Notes: generated by a model not told the origin, from the sequence alone. DNA of 15,612 bases from Prasinococcaceae sp. CCMP 1430 (GCA_013416795.1 RQSC01000824.1:8334-23945), one strand, 5' to 3'; counted from the first letter of the stretch, positions 1-10,832 are shown. Program-made: numbers and translations.

Positions 1-1470
<1,470 letters not shown>

Positions 1471-1472
1471 GC

Positions 1473-1473
1473 N
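1473..1473. other. Single ambiguous base marking a probable assembly join
   Basis: The only N in the window. On its left is the first intron of beta-tubulin; immediately to its right is the middle of a VPS13-like reading frame with no splice acceptor. A one-base gap symbol between two unrelated gene interiors suggests collapsed or arbitrarily joined contigs. Confidence 0.75.
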
Positions 1474-2291
1474 GCAAAGTGTTCGAGCACGTCTTCATTT
1501 CGCGCGGCGAGCTCTTGCTGCGCCTCGCGCTCCACTATCGCGCCAAGGCGCTCCAAGAGATTTACAAGATTCTGGGCAGCGCCGAGTTCCTGGGACAGCC
1601 CACGCAGCTCCTGAGCTCGATGGGCACAGGCTTCGCCTCGCTGTTCTACGACCCCGTGGCCGGGCTGGTGTACAACCCCAACGCAGAGGACTTTGGGATC
1701 AGCGTGGCAAAGGGGGGCAAGCGGCTGGTGGTCAACACGCTCTACGCCATCAGCACGACCGTATCCGCCGTGACGGGTTCGTTGGGCTCCAATGTAGGCC
1801 GAATCGCCGCACCGGGCGGAGTGGCAGGCGGCTCAGGCGGTCTCGCCAAATCTGCGAGCGCGCAGCGCCGTCGTGCCACTGCGCGCAGCATCCTCAACGC
1901 ACGCGGGCGGGTGGTAGGCGTCAGGGGAACATTCGGCTTCATGGGCGGCGCAGTGGCAGAGGGCGCGGGAGATCTCTACACGGGTGTGGCTGAGGGCCTA
2001 GGCGGGCTCGTCATCGATCCCATCGCGGGTGCTGGGCAGGGCGGCGTGACGGGTTTTGTGGGCGGCGTGCGCGGCGGGGTGGCGCGCGGGGCCGGCGTTG
2101 GCGGAGGCAGCGACGAAGGCCACGGCGGGCGCGGCAGTCGCTGTCGAGACCTCGCGGTGCATCGCTCGTGTGCTCGTCGACGCCGCTCCCGAGAGGCTCC
2201 GCGGCGGGCGGGGGGTGAGCGCCAAGGTGGCCGCGCGCGTGCTCTGCCAGCGCCAGCAGAAGCAGAAGCACGGACAGACCGACCACGCTAG
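1474..2291 (+). CDS. VPS13-like lipid-transfer protein, C-terminal fragment, broken at both ends
   Basis: VPS13 proteins are very large bridge-like proteins that move lipid between membranes at contact sites. The fragment begins inside a helix (ISRGELLLRLALHYRAK), then AEFLGQPTQLL, GFASLFYDPVAGLVYNP and GGKRLVVNTLYAIST, followed by glycine-rich repeats (GFMGGAVAEGAGDLYTGVAE, LVIDPIAGAGQGGVTGFVGG). The pattern of G-N/Q-P, LFY-P-xxG and repeated GxxxGxxG-P-xxG matches the VPS13 C-terminal (ATG_C-like) region. The 5' side is cut by the N at 1473. Similarity stops near 2080, where a further P-xxG repeat is expected; from there the same frame reads the glycosyltransferase 5' region out of frame until a stop at 2289-2291. 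The last 70 or so residues are therefore probably not VPS13. No start, no domain beyond. Confidence 0.72.
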
Positions 2292-4490
2292 CGGCGCAGT
2301 ACATGAGAGCGCCGACGGCAGCGCGGCTGTACGAGCAAACACCAGCGTCGATGGTAGCGCGCGCTCTCGTGCGTGGCCGCCGTTCGAGATCGGGCCGATG
2401 GCGAACAAGCGTCGCGAGGACTACTTCGGCGTGGAGCGACCGGGCGCGCCCTTCGCTCGCGAGAATGGCACAAGCAACAGTGGTGCTGGCGGGGCATCGG
2501 AGGGCGCGGCGCCTTCGACGCGCCCGGGGAAGATCTTCCATCAGTTCGCCTTCTCCGCCGACGGCCACAGCTTTGTGGTGGATGCGTACCTGCACGACGG
2601 CGGCGTCGGCGAGAGCGGGCACGGCAGGGTGTACCGCGAGCAGGAGGAGAGCTTGGCCACTCTCTTTGAGAACGCGAACGCAGGCGGCACTGCAGGAGCT
2701 GCAAAATCAACGTTATCAAGTGGCAAGGGAACAGCAGGTGGGCCTACAGACAGGGGCATTGGCGGTGTGGTGGCCATTATTCTTACCTCCAACCTGAAGA
2801 TCACGCCGGCGCCGATGCCTCTCAGGTGCCGTTTCACGTTGGAATCTGGCGCCACCCAAGAAAGCGGTACGCTGCACACGGCGACGGATGGCAGCCCGAC
2901 CTCGATAGTGGAGACGTCTGCGGACATGCACCTCTTTGGCACGAGGTTCGGACAGGGCGGTCACCGTGCCATCCCTACGTATACACTTCTATGCCCGGCT
3001 CCCGCAACTCTCTTGCGCGACTCGCTGCCACCTCCACCACACCCGGGCGAAGAAGGCAGCGTCGTTCCGGGCGTGAAGCTCTCGTTGGTATATGACGACG
3101 CGTCCGCCGGGGACTCGGACTCGGAGGTACTCAGCGATGATGGCAAGCGAAGCATCGCTTGGATGCAGCCGATCACGTTTCGCGACATGCGCATGCCGCC
3201 ATCAGGCTCAGATGAGCCGCCGCCCGCCCAGTTTGACTTGGCCATGTGCCTTTCCGGAGTGTTTGGCGTCGGAGGCGGTCGTTTCCTGCCGGAGTATATC
3301 GAATACCACCGCGCTCTCGGCGTGGGCCGCTTCGAGGTACGCGCCTGTCTAGCGCGTCGGCCATCCAACTGCCCGTGTGAGCGCTCCGTGCCGCTGAACT
3401 AGACGTGCTGCATTCAGTTCGCATTGCGCGACGACTGCACGTTCCTAGCACCTGCCGCAATGCGATGCTGACCACCCGGCTTGTGCTCAACGCACACAAA
3501 ATAATGAAACGCACCTTCGTTGGCGTTGGCGCGTCGCAGTACTTTGACCTGGACAGCGGCGGTGGTGCTGTAAAGCAGCTCGAGGGCTACGCCCGCGAGG
3601 GCGTGCTGCGACTCCACGACTGGGCAGCGGTTCCGGGGAAGTTAACGTATAAGCGCCCCACTTACGCAAAAGGAAACATCGACCTCACGTGGGGCCGTAT
3701 GGGATGGAAGGAAATGAACTGGATCGGCTGGTACCAAGGGCAGACGCTCACGCGTCAGGTGTGCTACTGGTCTCTGAGGCGGCGTGCCAAGTACATGCTC
3801 ATCAACGACATCGACGAGCTCCTCGTGCTGTGGCGCCCGCCGCACACGTTTCAGCAGACGCTCATGCCCTGGGCGGAGCGTGTGCACTTGGAGAGCGGCG
3901 GCGCCATCCGCGGTTTCTCACTTCTGAACATCGTCACACCCCCGAATCTCGTCGGTGTGCCGTGGACGACGGCCAACTCGAGCGGAGCTGAGCGTCTCGC
4001 CGAGCAGTCCGTGCTCGGCAGCGTGCGCTATCAGAAGAACACTTATGAGACCGGGCGCTATATCAACGGCCACTGGAAGTACATTCTGCGTGTCGCTGAG
4101 GAGGACGGTCGGGCCATCCTTCCACCCATCTGGTTTCACAGCATATTTTACGCGCCATCCTACACGAACATGACTGACCTGCTGGACCGAATGATGACGC
4201 TCGTGCCTGAGACCGACGGGCACTTGCGACACCTCGTCCCGTTTCCGCGCCTCTCGGACAAGGACGACGTATTCCCGGATAGGGGCTATTCTATTAAGCC
4301 GCTCCCGGACCCTCTGGTGTCCGCAATGATGGCCGCCATCCGCGGCGGGCCGGCGTGGCTGGCCGAGTCGTACGCGCACTCGCCGTCGAGCCTGAACGCG
4401 TCGGACTTCTCTCGCGCGGGCACCGGCGACGGGACGCTGCCAAAGAAGTGCGGCAAGCCCGACAACAAGTACACCTACCTGTGCGCGTAG
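2059..4490 (+). CDS. GT92 (DUF23) family glycosyltransferase, copy 1, 5' end broken
   Basis: Putative Golgi glycosyltransferase of the family containing nematode GALT-1 and plant beta-1,4-galactan synthases. Exons are up to 3336 and 3540-4490 (intron 3337-3539, phase 0). The N-terminal exon has a beta-rich region ([39 protein letters not shown]) and ends [10 protein letters not shown] then [17 protein letters not shown], the GT92 signature start; exon 2 continues [33 protein letters not shown] and [10 protein letters not shown], whose DxD (3807-3815) should bind metal and the sugar nucleotide. The C-terminus ends YTYLCA. Similarity to copy 2 starts near 2059, but a TGA lies in frame at 2047 and the first in-frame ATG is at 2398 ([11 protein letters not shown]), after the hydrophobic N-terminal segment. 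Without that anchor (629 residues) the product would lack Golgi targeting, so this may be a non-functional or VPS13-fused copy. Confidence 0.75.
3337..3539 (+). other. Conserved intron of GT92 copy 1
   Basis: GAG/GTACGC donor and CGCAG/TAC acceptor. A block identical in all three copies contains GATGCTGACCACC, whose CTGAC (A at 3471) is the likely branch site, 68 nt before the acceptor. The tail of the intron is open in frame with exon 2 here and in copy 3, but copy 2 has TAG directly before its exon, so the segment is not coding. Confidence 0.7.
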
Positions 4491-4807
4491 CCAAGCATCT
4501 CTGGCGAGCACGTTAGCGAGCTTTCTCTCTCCAGCCACAGTAGGTCTCTAGAGCTAGCGCTTTACTAGAGAGAGCGAGCCAGCTCGTCCTAGTCCGCTGA
4601 CGTATTACGCGCAAGTGTTGTCACCCTCAGGGAGTGTAGGCACGCATGCGCCTTTTTTCTATTTTTTTCCCTCCTTTGTGCCCCAGAGCCCCAGAGAGTG
4701 CGCGACGGCGCGAGCGCAGTAGCAGCAGCGACGGCGCCACACGTCGCGCGCAGGAGGGGAGGGCGGGGGGGGAGGCGGCTTTGAGGAGGCGAGGCAGGGG
4801 TGCGGCG
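4491..4807 (+). other. Spacer between GT92 copies 1 and 2
   Basis: Contains the copy 1 3' untranslated region, a CTAG-rich stretch with a 7-bp inverted repeat (4545-4551 with 4565-4571), a CTGAC at about 4597 and a T-rich pyrimidine tract at 4651-4678 that runs into CCCCAG at 4686. The last three together look like a strong branch site, polypyrimidine tract and 3' splice site, so transcription of copy 2 may begin upstream and splice into a leader exon at 4687. A purine-rich run follows (4751-4800). No polyadenylation signal AATAAA is present. Confidence 0.4.
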
Positions 4808-4908
4808 ATGGTAATGACAGCGACGGCAGCGATGGCAGCGACGGCGAGGGGGTGAGCATGACGTGTGGCGCGATGCCGACAGCGTCGGCATCGCGCCACA
4901 CGTCGCGC
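4734..4908 (+). repeat. 16-bp direct repeat flanking the start region of GT92 copy 2
   Basis: GCGCCACACGTCGCGC occurs exactly at 4734-4749 and again at 4893-4908. A close relative lies in the matching position upstream of copy 3 (about 7733-7748). The second occurrence overlaps the right arm of the 21-bp hairpin. Confidence 0.75.
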
Positions 4909-7348
4909 CACAGGGCGTGGGCGGCGCTCGTCGCGGCGTGCGCGGCGGCGTGTGCTGCGGGGTGGCGAGCTAGGCCGGCGCTGGTGGCGGCAATGGAGGA
5001 TGCCACGGCGGAGGCGGCAGTCGCCGTCAAGGCATGTGTCGCTCGTGTGCTCGCCGTCGCCGCTCCAAAAAAGCTCGATGACGAGAGGCGGATGAGTGCT
5101 GAGGTGGCCGCGCGCGTGCTCTGCGAGAGCCAGCAGGAGCTGGAGCACGAGCGGACCGACCATGCTAGCGGCAACGTACCTGACACCAGCGACGACATCG
5201 CTGCCATACAAGCTCATACGATCGCCGATGGTAGCGCACGCGCTCGTGCCTGGCCGCCGTTCGAGATCGGGCCATGGGCGAACAAGCGTCGCGGGGACTA
5301 CTTCGGCGTGGAACGACCGGGCGCGCCGTTCGCTCGCGAAGATGGCGCGGGGGCTTCGACGCGGCCGGAGAAGATCTTCCACCAGTTCGCCTTCTCCGCC
5401 GATGGCCACAGCTATGTAGTGGATGCGTACCTGCACGACGGCCGCCTCGGCGAGAGCGGGCACGGCGGGGTGTATTTCCAGGAGAAAGATAGCTTGGCCA
5501 CGCTTTTCGACAGGGTGGGAGCGGGCGACGCGTATCGATCCGCAAGGTCGTCAAGTGGCGGAGCAGCAGCAGGTAGGCCTGCGGGCATTGGTATTGACGG
5601 TGTGGTGGCGGTCATTCTCTCGTCAGACCTGAAGGACACGCCGGCGCCGATGCCGCTCAGGTGCCGCTTCACATCGGAATCTGACACTGCGAAAGGCGGC
5701 ACGACGCACACGACGAGGGATGGCGGCTCAACCTTGATACTTGAAACCCCTGCGGATATGCACATCTTCGGCACGCGGTACGCAAAAACGAACGGTCACC
5801 TTGCCATCCAAACTTATACAATTCTGTGCCCTACGCCTTCGACTATATTGCGCGACGCACTGCCGCCTCCGCCACGCCCGGGCGAAGAAGGCAGCGTCGT
5901 TCAGGGCGTGAGGCTCTCGTTGGTATACGATGACGCGTCAGCCGGGGACTCGGACTCGGAGGTACTCAGCGATGATGGCGCGCCAAGCATCGCTTGGATG
6001 CAGCCGATTACGTTTCGCGACATGCGCATGCCGCCCTCAGGCTCAGATCGGCCGCCGCCTGCCCAAGTTGACTTGGCCATGTGCCTGTCCGGAGTGTTTG
6101 GCGTCGGAGGCGGTCGTTTCCTGCCGGAGTACATCGAATACCATCGCGCTCTCGGCGTGGGCCGCTTCGAGGTACGCGCCTGTCTAGCGCGTAGACCAGC
6201 CGGCTAGTAGTGTGTGGCTCCTGCCGAGTCACTTCGAAGCTAGGCGTGCTGCATTCAGTTCGCATTGCGCGACAAATGCGCGTTACCAGCTCCTACTGCA
6301 ATGCGATGCTGACCACCCTGCTTTTGCTGAACGCGCACAAATCATGGAACACGCCTTCGGTGTCGTTTGCTCGTCATAGTACTTTGACATGGACAGTGGC
6401 GGTGCTGCCGTGAAACAGCTTGAAAGCTACGCCCGCGAAGGCGTACTGCGACTCCACGACTGGGCCGCGGTCCCGGGGGTTGAGGGGTATGCGCGTCCGC
6501 GGCACGCTACCGGCGGCACTGACCGAAACATCGATCCCACATGGGCAAACATGGGTTGGGAAAATATGCTCGTCTGGAACCAAGGCCAGACGCTCACGCG
6601 TCAGGTGTGCTACTGGTCTCTGAGGCGGCGTGCCAAGTACATGCTCATCAACGACATCGACGAGCTCCTCGTGCTGTGGCGCCCTCCGCACACGTTTCAG
6701 CAGACGCTGATGCCCTGGGCGGAGCGTGTGCACTCGGAGAGCGGCGGCGCTATTCGCGGTTTTTCTCTTCTGAACATCATCACCCCGCCGAATCTCGTCG
6801 GCGTGCCGTGGACGACGGCCAACTCGAGCGAAGCGGAGCGTCTCGCCGAGCAGTCCGTGCTTGGCAGCATGCGCTATCAGAGGAGCAACTATTTTTTCCC
6901 CTTTGGGCCCGGGCGCTTTGGCAAGGGCCGCTGGAAGTACGTTCTGCGGCTTGCGGAGGAGGACGGTCGGGCCATCCTTCCACCCATCTGGTTTCACAGC
7001 ATGTTTCACTCGAGGACACAGCATATGACTGACCTATTGGACCGAGTGATGGTGCTCGTGCCTGAAAGCAAGGGGCATTTGCGACACCTCGTCCCGTTCC
7101 CGCGCCTTGCGGACAAGGCGGATCGATTTCCGAACAAGGGCTATTCGCTCAAGCCTCTGCCGGACCCCCTGGTGTCCGGAATGATGGCCGCCATCCGCGG
7201 CGGGCCGGCGTGGCTGGCCGAGTCGTACGCGCACTCTCCGTCGAGCCTGAACGCGTCGGAGCTCTCTCGCGCGGGTAAAGGCGACGGGACGCTGCCGGAG
7301 ACGTGCGTCACGGGCGCCAGGCACAACTACACGTACCTGTGCGCGTAG
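4808..7348 (+). CDS. GT92 (DUF23) family glycosyltransferase, copy 2, likely intact
   Basis: Preferred model: exons 4808-4851, 4914-6171 and 6380-7348, giving 756 residues. It starts MVMTATAAM and reads through ARG/AWAALVAACAAACAAGW, a hydrophobic run at about residues 16-31 that would act as a signal anchor of a type II Golgi protein. The alternative is an unspliced start at ATG 4858, which puts a 20-residue polar leader before the same hydrophobic run. The rest follows copy 1: [48 protein letters not shown] / YFDMDSGGAA, LRLHDW, the DID motif at 6653-6661 and a C-terminal YTYLCA. The intron before exon 3 (6172-6379) has a TAG codon just before its acceptor, fixing the splice. Differs from copy 1 in three surface-type segments of the last exon. 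Reaction inferred from family: transfer of a hexose, probably galactose, to a glycan. Confidence 0.78.
4852..4913 (+). other. Putative 62-nt hairpin intron in GT92 copy 2
   Basis: Begins GTGAGC after AGGG and ends GCCACAG. Positions 4860-4880 and 4884-4904 are perfect 21-bp reverse complements with a three-base loop, leaving only 8 nt on the donor side and 9 nt on the acceptor side. Removing it joins the ATG at 4808 in frame to the hydrophobic anchor (44 nt exon, then phase 2). No equivalent hairpin occurs at the corresponding place in copy 3. It could instead be coding, since its frame is open from ATG 4858. Confidence 0.5.
6172..6379 (+). other. Conserved intron of GT92 copy 2
   Basis: GAG/GTACGC donor, CATAG/TAC acceptor, CTGAC branch-site candidate with A at 6312, 67 nt before the acceptor. 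The codon read immediately before exon 3 would be TAG, showing that the exon must be reached by splicing. Confidence 0.75.
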
Positions 7349-7780
7349 CTAGCTCAGTAGCGAGAGGGAGCGAGCGAGCGCGAGCCCTACTCAAGTCACT
7401 AGCGAGCCGGTAGTACTAGCACACTCTACAGCTATCATTTCATAAACGTTACTCCTGGGAGATCGTACAGAAGTCCCATCCTCCGGCCTCGGAGCCTAGA
7501 GCGCGGAGCCTGCGCCCTCGAGGTCGAGCCTGGCGCCAGACTTCGGGTAGCGACACGATTGGATGGGCATGGAGTAGTCTCCCGTGGCCTCGATGACTGA
7601 CGGATGCATATCGACATCGACAACGGCCGACGGTGCTTTTCCCCTGCATTTTGACGTGGCTGGTTTTGGTAGTGGAATCCGCGGAGCGATGGTGCACTTG
7701 GAACGGCGCGGGCGCGGTAACAGCCGCGGCGGCGCCACACGCCGCGCGTGCGACGGGCGCGGCGGCACACACACACGCAC

Positions 7781-7811
<31 letters not shown>

Positions 7812-7890
7812 GTGTCAAAGCCACACACGCACGCACACACACACACACAGTGTCACACGCACACACGCGCACGCACGCACACACACACAC

Positions 7891-7921
<31 letters not shown>

Positions 7922-7927
7922 GTGACA

Positions 7928-7961
<34 letters not shown>

Positions 7962-8161
7962 CACACTGCCGCGGGCGCGGCGGCGCCGAGGGCGCCAGGC
8001 GCGGGCGCGGAGCGGGGCGCAGTCCGGCGCCAGACCCGCCTCATAGCGGGCGCGAGTTTGTGTGTGGGGTGAGGGGGCGAGGATGGTGTGCCGGCGCGCG
8101 GCGCTCGCCGCGGCGGTGGTGCACGTTGCGGGCCACCGAGGTGCTCGCGTACTAGGCGGCA
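7349..8161 (+). other. Spacer between GT92 copies 2 and 3
   Basis: No gene recognised. 7349-7440 is CTAG-rich 3' sequence; 7441-7700 is unique sequence of lower GC; 7700-7760 resembles the region upstream of copy 2 (GGCGCCACACGCCGCGC); then a long CA tract; then 8060-8160, which resembles the signal-anchor region of copy 2 (GCGGCGCTCGCCGCGGCG) but in a different frame, ending in an in-frame TAG at about 8156 just before the ATG at 8162. Apparent poly-His/Thr open frames here are only the CA tract. Confidence 0.5.
7766..7966 (+). repeat. Interrupted CA microsatellite, about 200 bp
   Basis: Nearly pure CA dinucleotides with CG interruptions and repeated AGTGTCA / AGTGACA interruptions (7811, 7849, 7921, 7933 approximately). 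It sits within the copy 3 upstream region and is absent from the matching region of copy 2. Confidence 0.9.
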
Positions 8162-8281
8162 ATGGCGGGGGCCGCGGCGGAGGCGGCGGGCGGGGGGCTC
8201 GTCGAGGCGTTCGCGGAGGCCGGCGCGGAGGCCGGCGCCGGGCTGCTGGGCGGCGCTGTCGACGACGCGCGACAGCAAGAG
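8162..8281 (+). other. Possible alternative 5' exon of GT92 copy 3
   Basis: From ATG 8162 the frame encodes 40 alanine/glycine-rich residues ([12 protein letters not shown] to DDARQQE) whose start aligns with the MEDATAEAA segment of copy 2. It ends at an AGAG/GTGCGT donor in phase 0. A matching phase-0 acceptor AACCAG/TCC at 8421/8422 would give a 140-nt intron with GCTGACGC about 40 nt before the acceptor, and a 770-residue product. Confidence 0.4.
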
Positions 8282-8343
8282 GTGCGTATGCGCCCGCGTG
8301 ATGACTTGGTGTCACGCCAACGTCCCACCTGCGCCCCGCCGCG

Positions 8344-10832
8344 ATGCGCGCGCTGCGTCTGATCGCTGGCGCAGGGGCACGCGCTGACGCCTGCGTCGAC
8401 GCGGGCATGGCCATCAACCAGTCCTTGCGCGCTGAGTATGCCGCGAGCCGCACCGTGGAGACGTGCGTCGCTCGTGTGCTCGCCGACGCCCCTCCCGAAC
8501 AGCTCCGTGGCGGGCAGCGGGTGAGCGCCGAGGTGGCCGCGCGCGTGCGCTGCCGCAGGGAGCACAAGCAGGGGAGCGCACAGAACGCCCGCGCCGGCGG
8601 CGCACACCTTGACACGCGCGTGGGCATCGCAACGGGACTCGCGAATGCGAGCACCCTTGGAAACGCGAGTGCTCGCGCGTGGCCGCCGTTCGAGGTCGGG
8701 CCGATGGCGAACAAGCGTCGCGAGGACTACTGCGGCGTGGAGCGACCGGGCGCGCCCTTCGCTCGCGAGGATGGTACACTACGTACTAGCGATGCTGGCG
8801 GGGCATCGGAGGGTGTAGCGGCCTCGACGCGCCCGGAGAAGATCTTCCACCAGTTCGCCTTCTCCGCCGACGGCCATAGCTTTGTGGTCGACGCGTACCT
8901 GCACGACGGCGGCCTCGGCGAGAGCGAGCACGGCGGTGTATACCGCGAGGAGGAGGAGAGCTTGGCCAATCTCTTTGACACTGCAAGAGCGGGCGCCGCG
9001 GCAGGCGCTGCGGCATCGTCAAGTGTCGGAGAAACAGCAGGTGGCCATAACGACGGCGGCAGCGGCGGTGTGGTGGCGGTCATTCTCTCGTCAGATCAGA
9101 AGGACACGCCGGCGCCGATGCCGCTCAGGTGCCGCTTCATGTCGAAATCTGACACTGCGAAAGGCGGCACGACGCACACGACGAGCGATGGCGGCCACAC
9201 AACGATAGTGGAGACCCCTGCGGACATGCACCTCTTCGGCACGCGGTACGCACCACTACGGGGGGCTCACCTTGACATCCATGCGTACACAATCCTGTGC
9301 CCAGCACCCGCAACAATCTTACGCGACGCACTGCCACCTCCGCCACGCCAGGGCGAAGAAGGAAGCGTCGTTCCGGGCGTGTGGCTCTCGTTAGTATACG
9401 ATGACGGGGACTCTGACTCGGAGGTACTCAGCGATGATGGCGAGCGAAGCATCGCTTGGATGCAGCCGATTACGTTTCGCGACATGCGCATGCTGCCCTC
9501 CGGCTCAGATGAGCCGCCGCCCGCCCAAGTTGACTTGGCCATGTGCCTGTCCGGAGTGTTTGGCATCGGGGGCGGTCGTTTCTTGCCGGAGTACATCGAG
9601 TACCATCGCGCTCTCGGAGTGGGCCTCTTCGAGGTACGCGCATGGCTAGCGCGTCGACCAGCCGGCTGGTAGTGTGTGCACTCCGTGCCGCTGAACTAGA
9701 CGTGCTGCATAGAGTGCGCATTGCGCGACAAATGCGCGTCACTAGACTAGCACGGTACTAGCATCTACTACTGCAATGCGATGCTGACCACCCTGCTCTG
9801 TCTAAATATGCGCGAATGGCACGCATTTTCATTGGTTTTGGCTCATCGCAGTACTTTGACCTGGACAGCGGCGGTGCTGCTGTAAAGCAGCTGGAAGGCT
9901 ACGCCCGCGAGGGCGTGCTGCGGCTCCACGACTGGGCCGCGGTCCCGGGGGTTGAGGGGTACGCGCGTCCGCAGCACGCACCAGGCGGTACTGACCGAAA
10001 CATCGACCCGACCTGGGCAAACATGGGATGGGAAAATATGATCAGCTGGCAGCAAGGGCAGACGCTCACGCGTCAGGTGTGCTACTGGTCTCTGAGGCGG
10101 CGTGCAAAGTACATGCTCATCAATGACATCGACGAGCTCCTCGTGCTGTGGCGCCCTCCGCACACCTTTCAGCAGACGCTGATGCCCTGGGCGGAGCGTG
10201 TGCACGCGGAGAGCGGCGGCGCCATTCGCGGTTTTTCTCTTCTGAACATCATCACTCCCCCGAACTTGGTCGGCGTGCCGTGGACGACGGCCAACTCGAG
10301 CGGAGCTGAGCGTCTCGCCGAGCAGTCCGTGCTTGGCAGCGTGCGCTATCAGAAGATAAGTTATGCACCCGAGCGCTTCGGCAAGAACGGCTTGCGCTTT
10401 CACCGCGGGCGCTGGAAGTACACTCTGCGGCTCGCGGAGGAGGACGGCCGGGCCATCCTTCCACCCGTTTGGTATCACAGCATATTCCATTCGTCGTTCC
10501 ACAAGGATATGACCGACCTATTGGACCGAATGATGGTGCTCGTGCCTGAGACCGACGGGCACTTGCGACACCTCGTCCCGTTTCCGCGCCTCTCGGACAA
10601 GGACGACGTATTCCCGGATAGGGGCTATTCTATTAAGCCGCTGCCTGACCCTCTGGTGTCCGCGATGATGGCCGCCATCCGCGGCGGGCCGTCGTGGCTG
10701 GCCGAGTCGTACGCGCACTCGCCGTCGAGCCTGAACGCGTCGGACCTCTCTCGCGCGGGCACCGGCGACGGGACGCTGCCGGAGAAGTGCGCCAAGCCCA
10801 GCAAGCACAACTACACCTTCCTGTGCGCCTAG
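8344..10832 (+). CDS. GT92 (DUF23) family glycosyltransferase, copy 3
   Basis: Exons 8344-9633 and 9852-10832 (phase 0), 756 residues if begun at ATG 8344; the alternative 8162 exon would replace the first 26 residues. Same order as its siblings: [65 protein letters not shown] / [16 protein letters not shown], then the DID motif at 10125-10133 within the nearly invariant core, ending in YTFLCA. Unlike copy 2 it has no clear hydrophobic anchor in the chosen frame: the anchor-like DNA at 8080-8150 is in another frame and closed by a stop. It may therefore be misdirected, or its true first exon is unrecognised. Its last 100 residues are almost the same as copy 1, while the first part of exon 2 follows copy 2. 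Confidence 0.76.
9634..9851 (+). other. Conserved intron of GT92 copy 3
   Basis: GAG/GTACGC donor, CGCAG/TAC acceptor, CTGAC branch-site candidate with A at 9787, 64 nt before the acceptor. Longest of the three because of a short ACTAGCA-type expansion at about 9740-9772. Confidence 0.75.

Larger units (their letters stand above)
2059..10832 (+). repeat. Tandem array of three GT92 glycosyltransferase paralogues
   Basis: Three head-to-tail units (2059-4490, 4808-7348, about 8162-10832) with the same exon plan: a long N-terminal exon, an intron of 203, 208 and 218 nt starting at an identical FE/GTACGC donor, and a C-terminal exon starting YFD. Similarity includes intron blocks and parts of the upstream spacers, so the units arose by segmental duplication. 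Homologous segments alternate between relatedness of copies 2-3, 1-3 and 1-2. Confidence 0.85.

Noticed and set aside
3405-3539. Translation of the tail of the GT92 intron as part of exon 2
   Set aside because: It is in frame in copies 1 and 3 but copy 2 has TAG immediately before the shared exon, and splicing at the CAG/TAG restores the family's expected sequence.
7766-7966. A CRISPR-like array in the repeated AGTGTCA interruptions
   Set aside because: Units are irregular, very short and embedded in dinucleotide repeats; there are no spacers or cas genes, and the DNA is eukaryotic.
7633-8155. Long His/Thr-rich open frames on the plus strand and Cys/Val-rich frames on the minus strand
   Set aside because: They are the translation of the CA microsatellite, which is open in several frames at once and has no codon structure.
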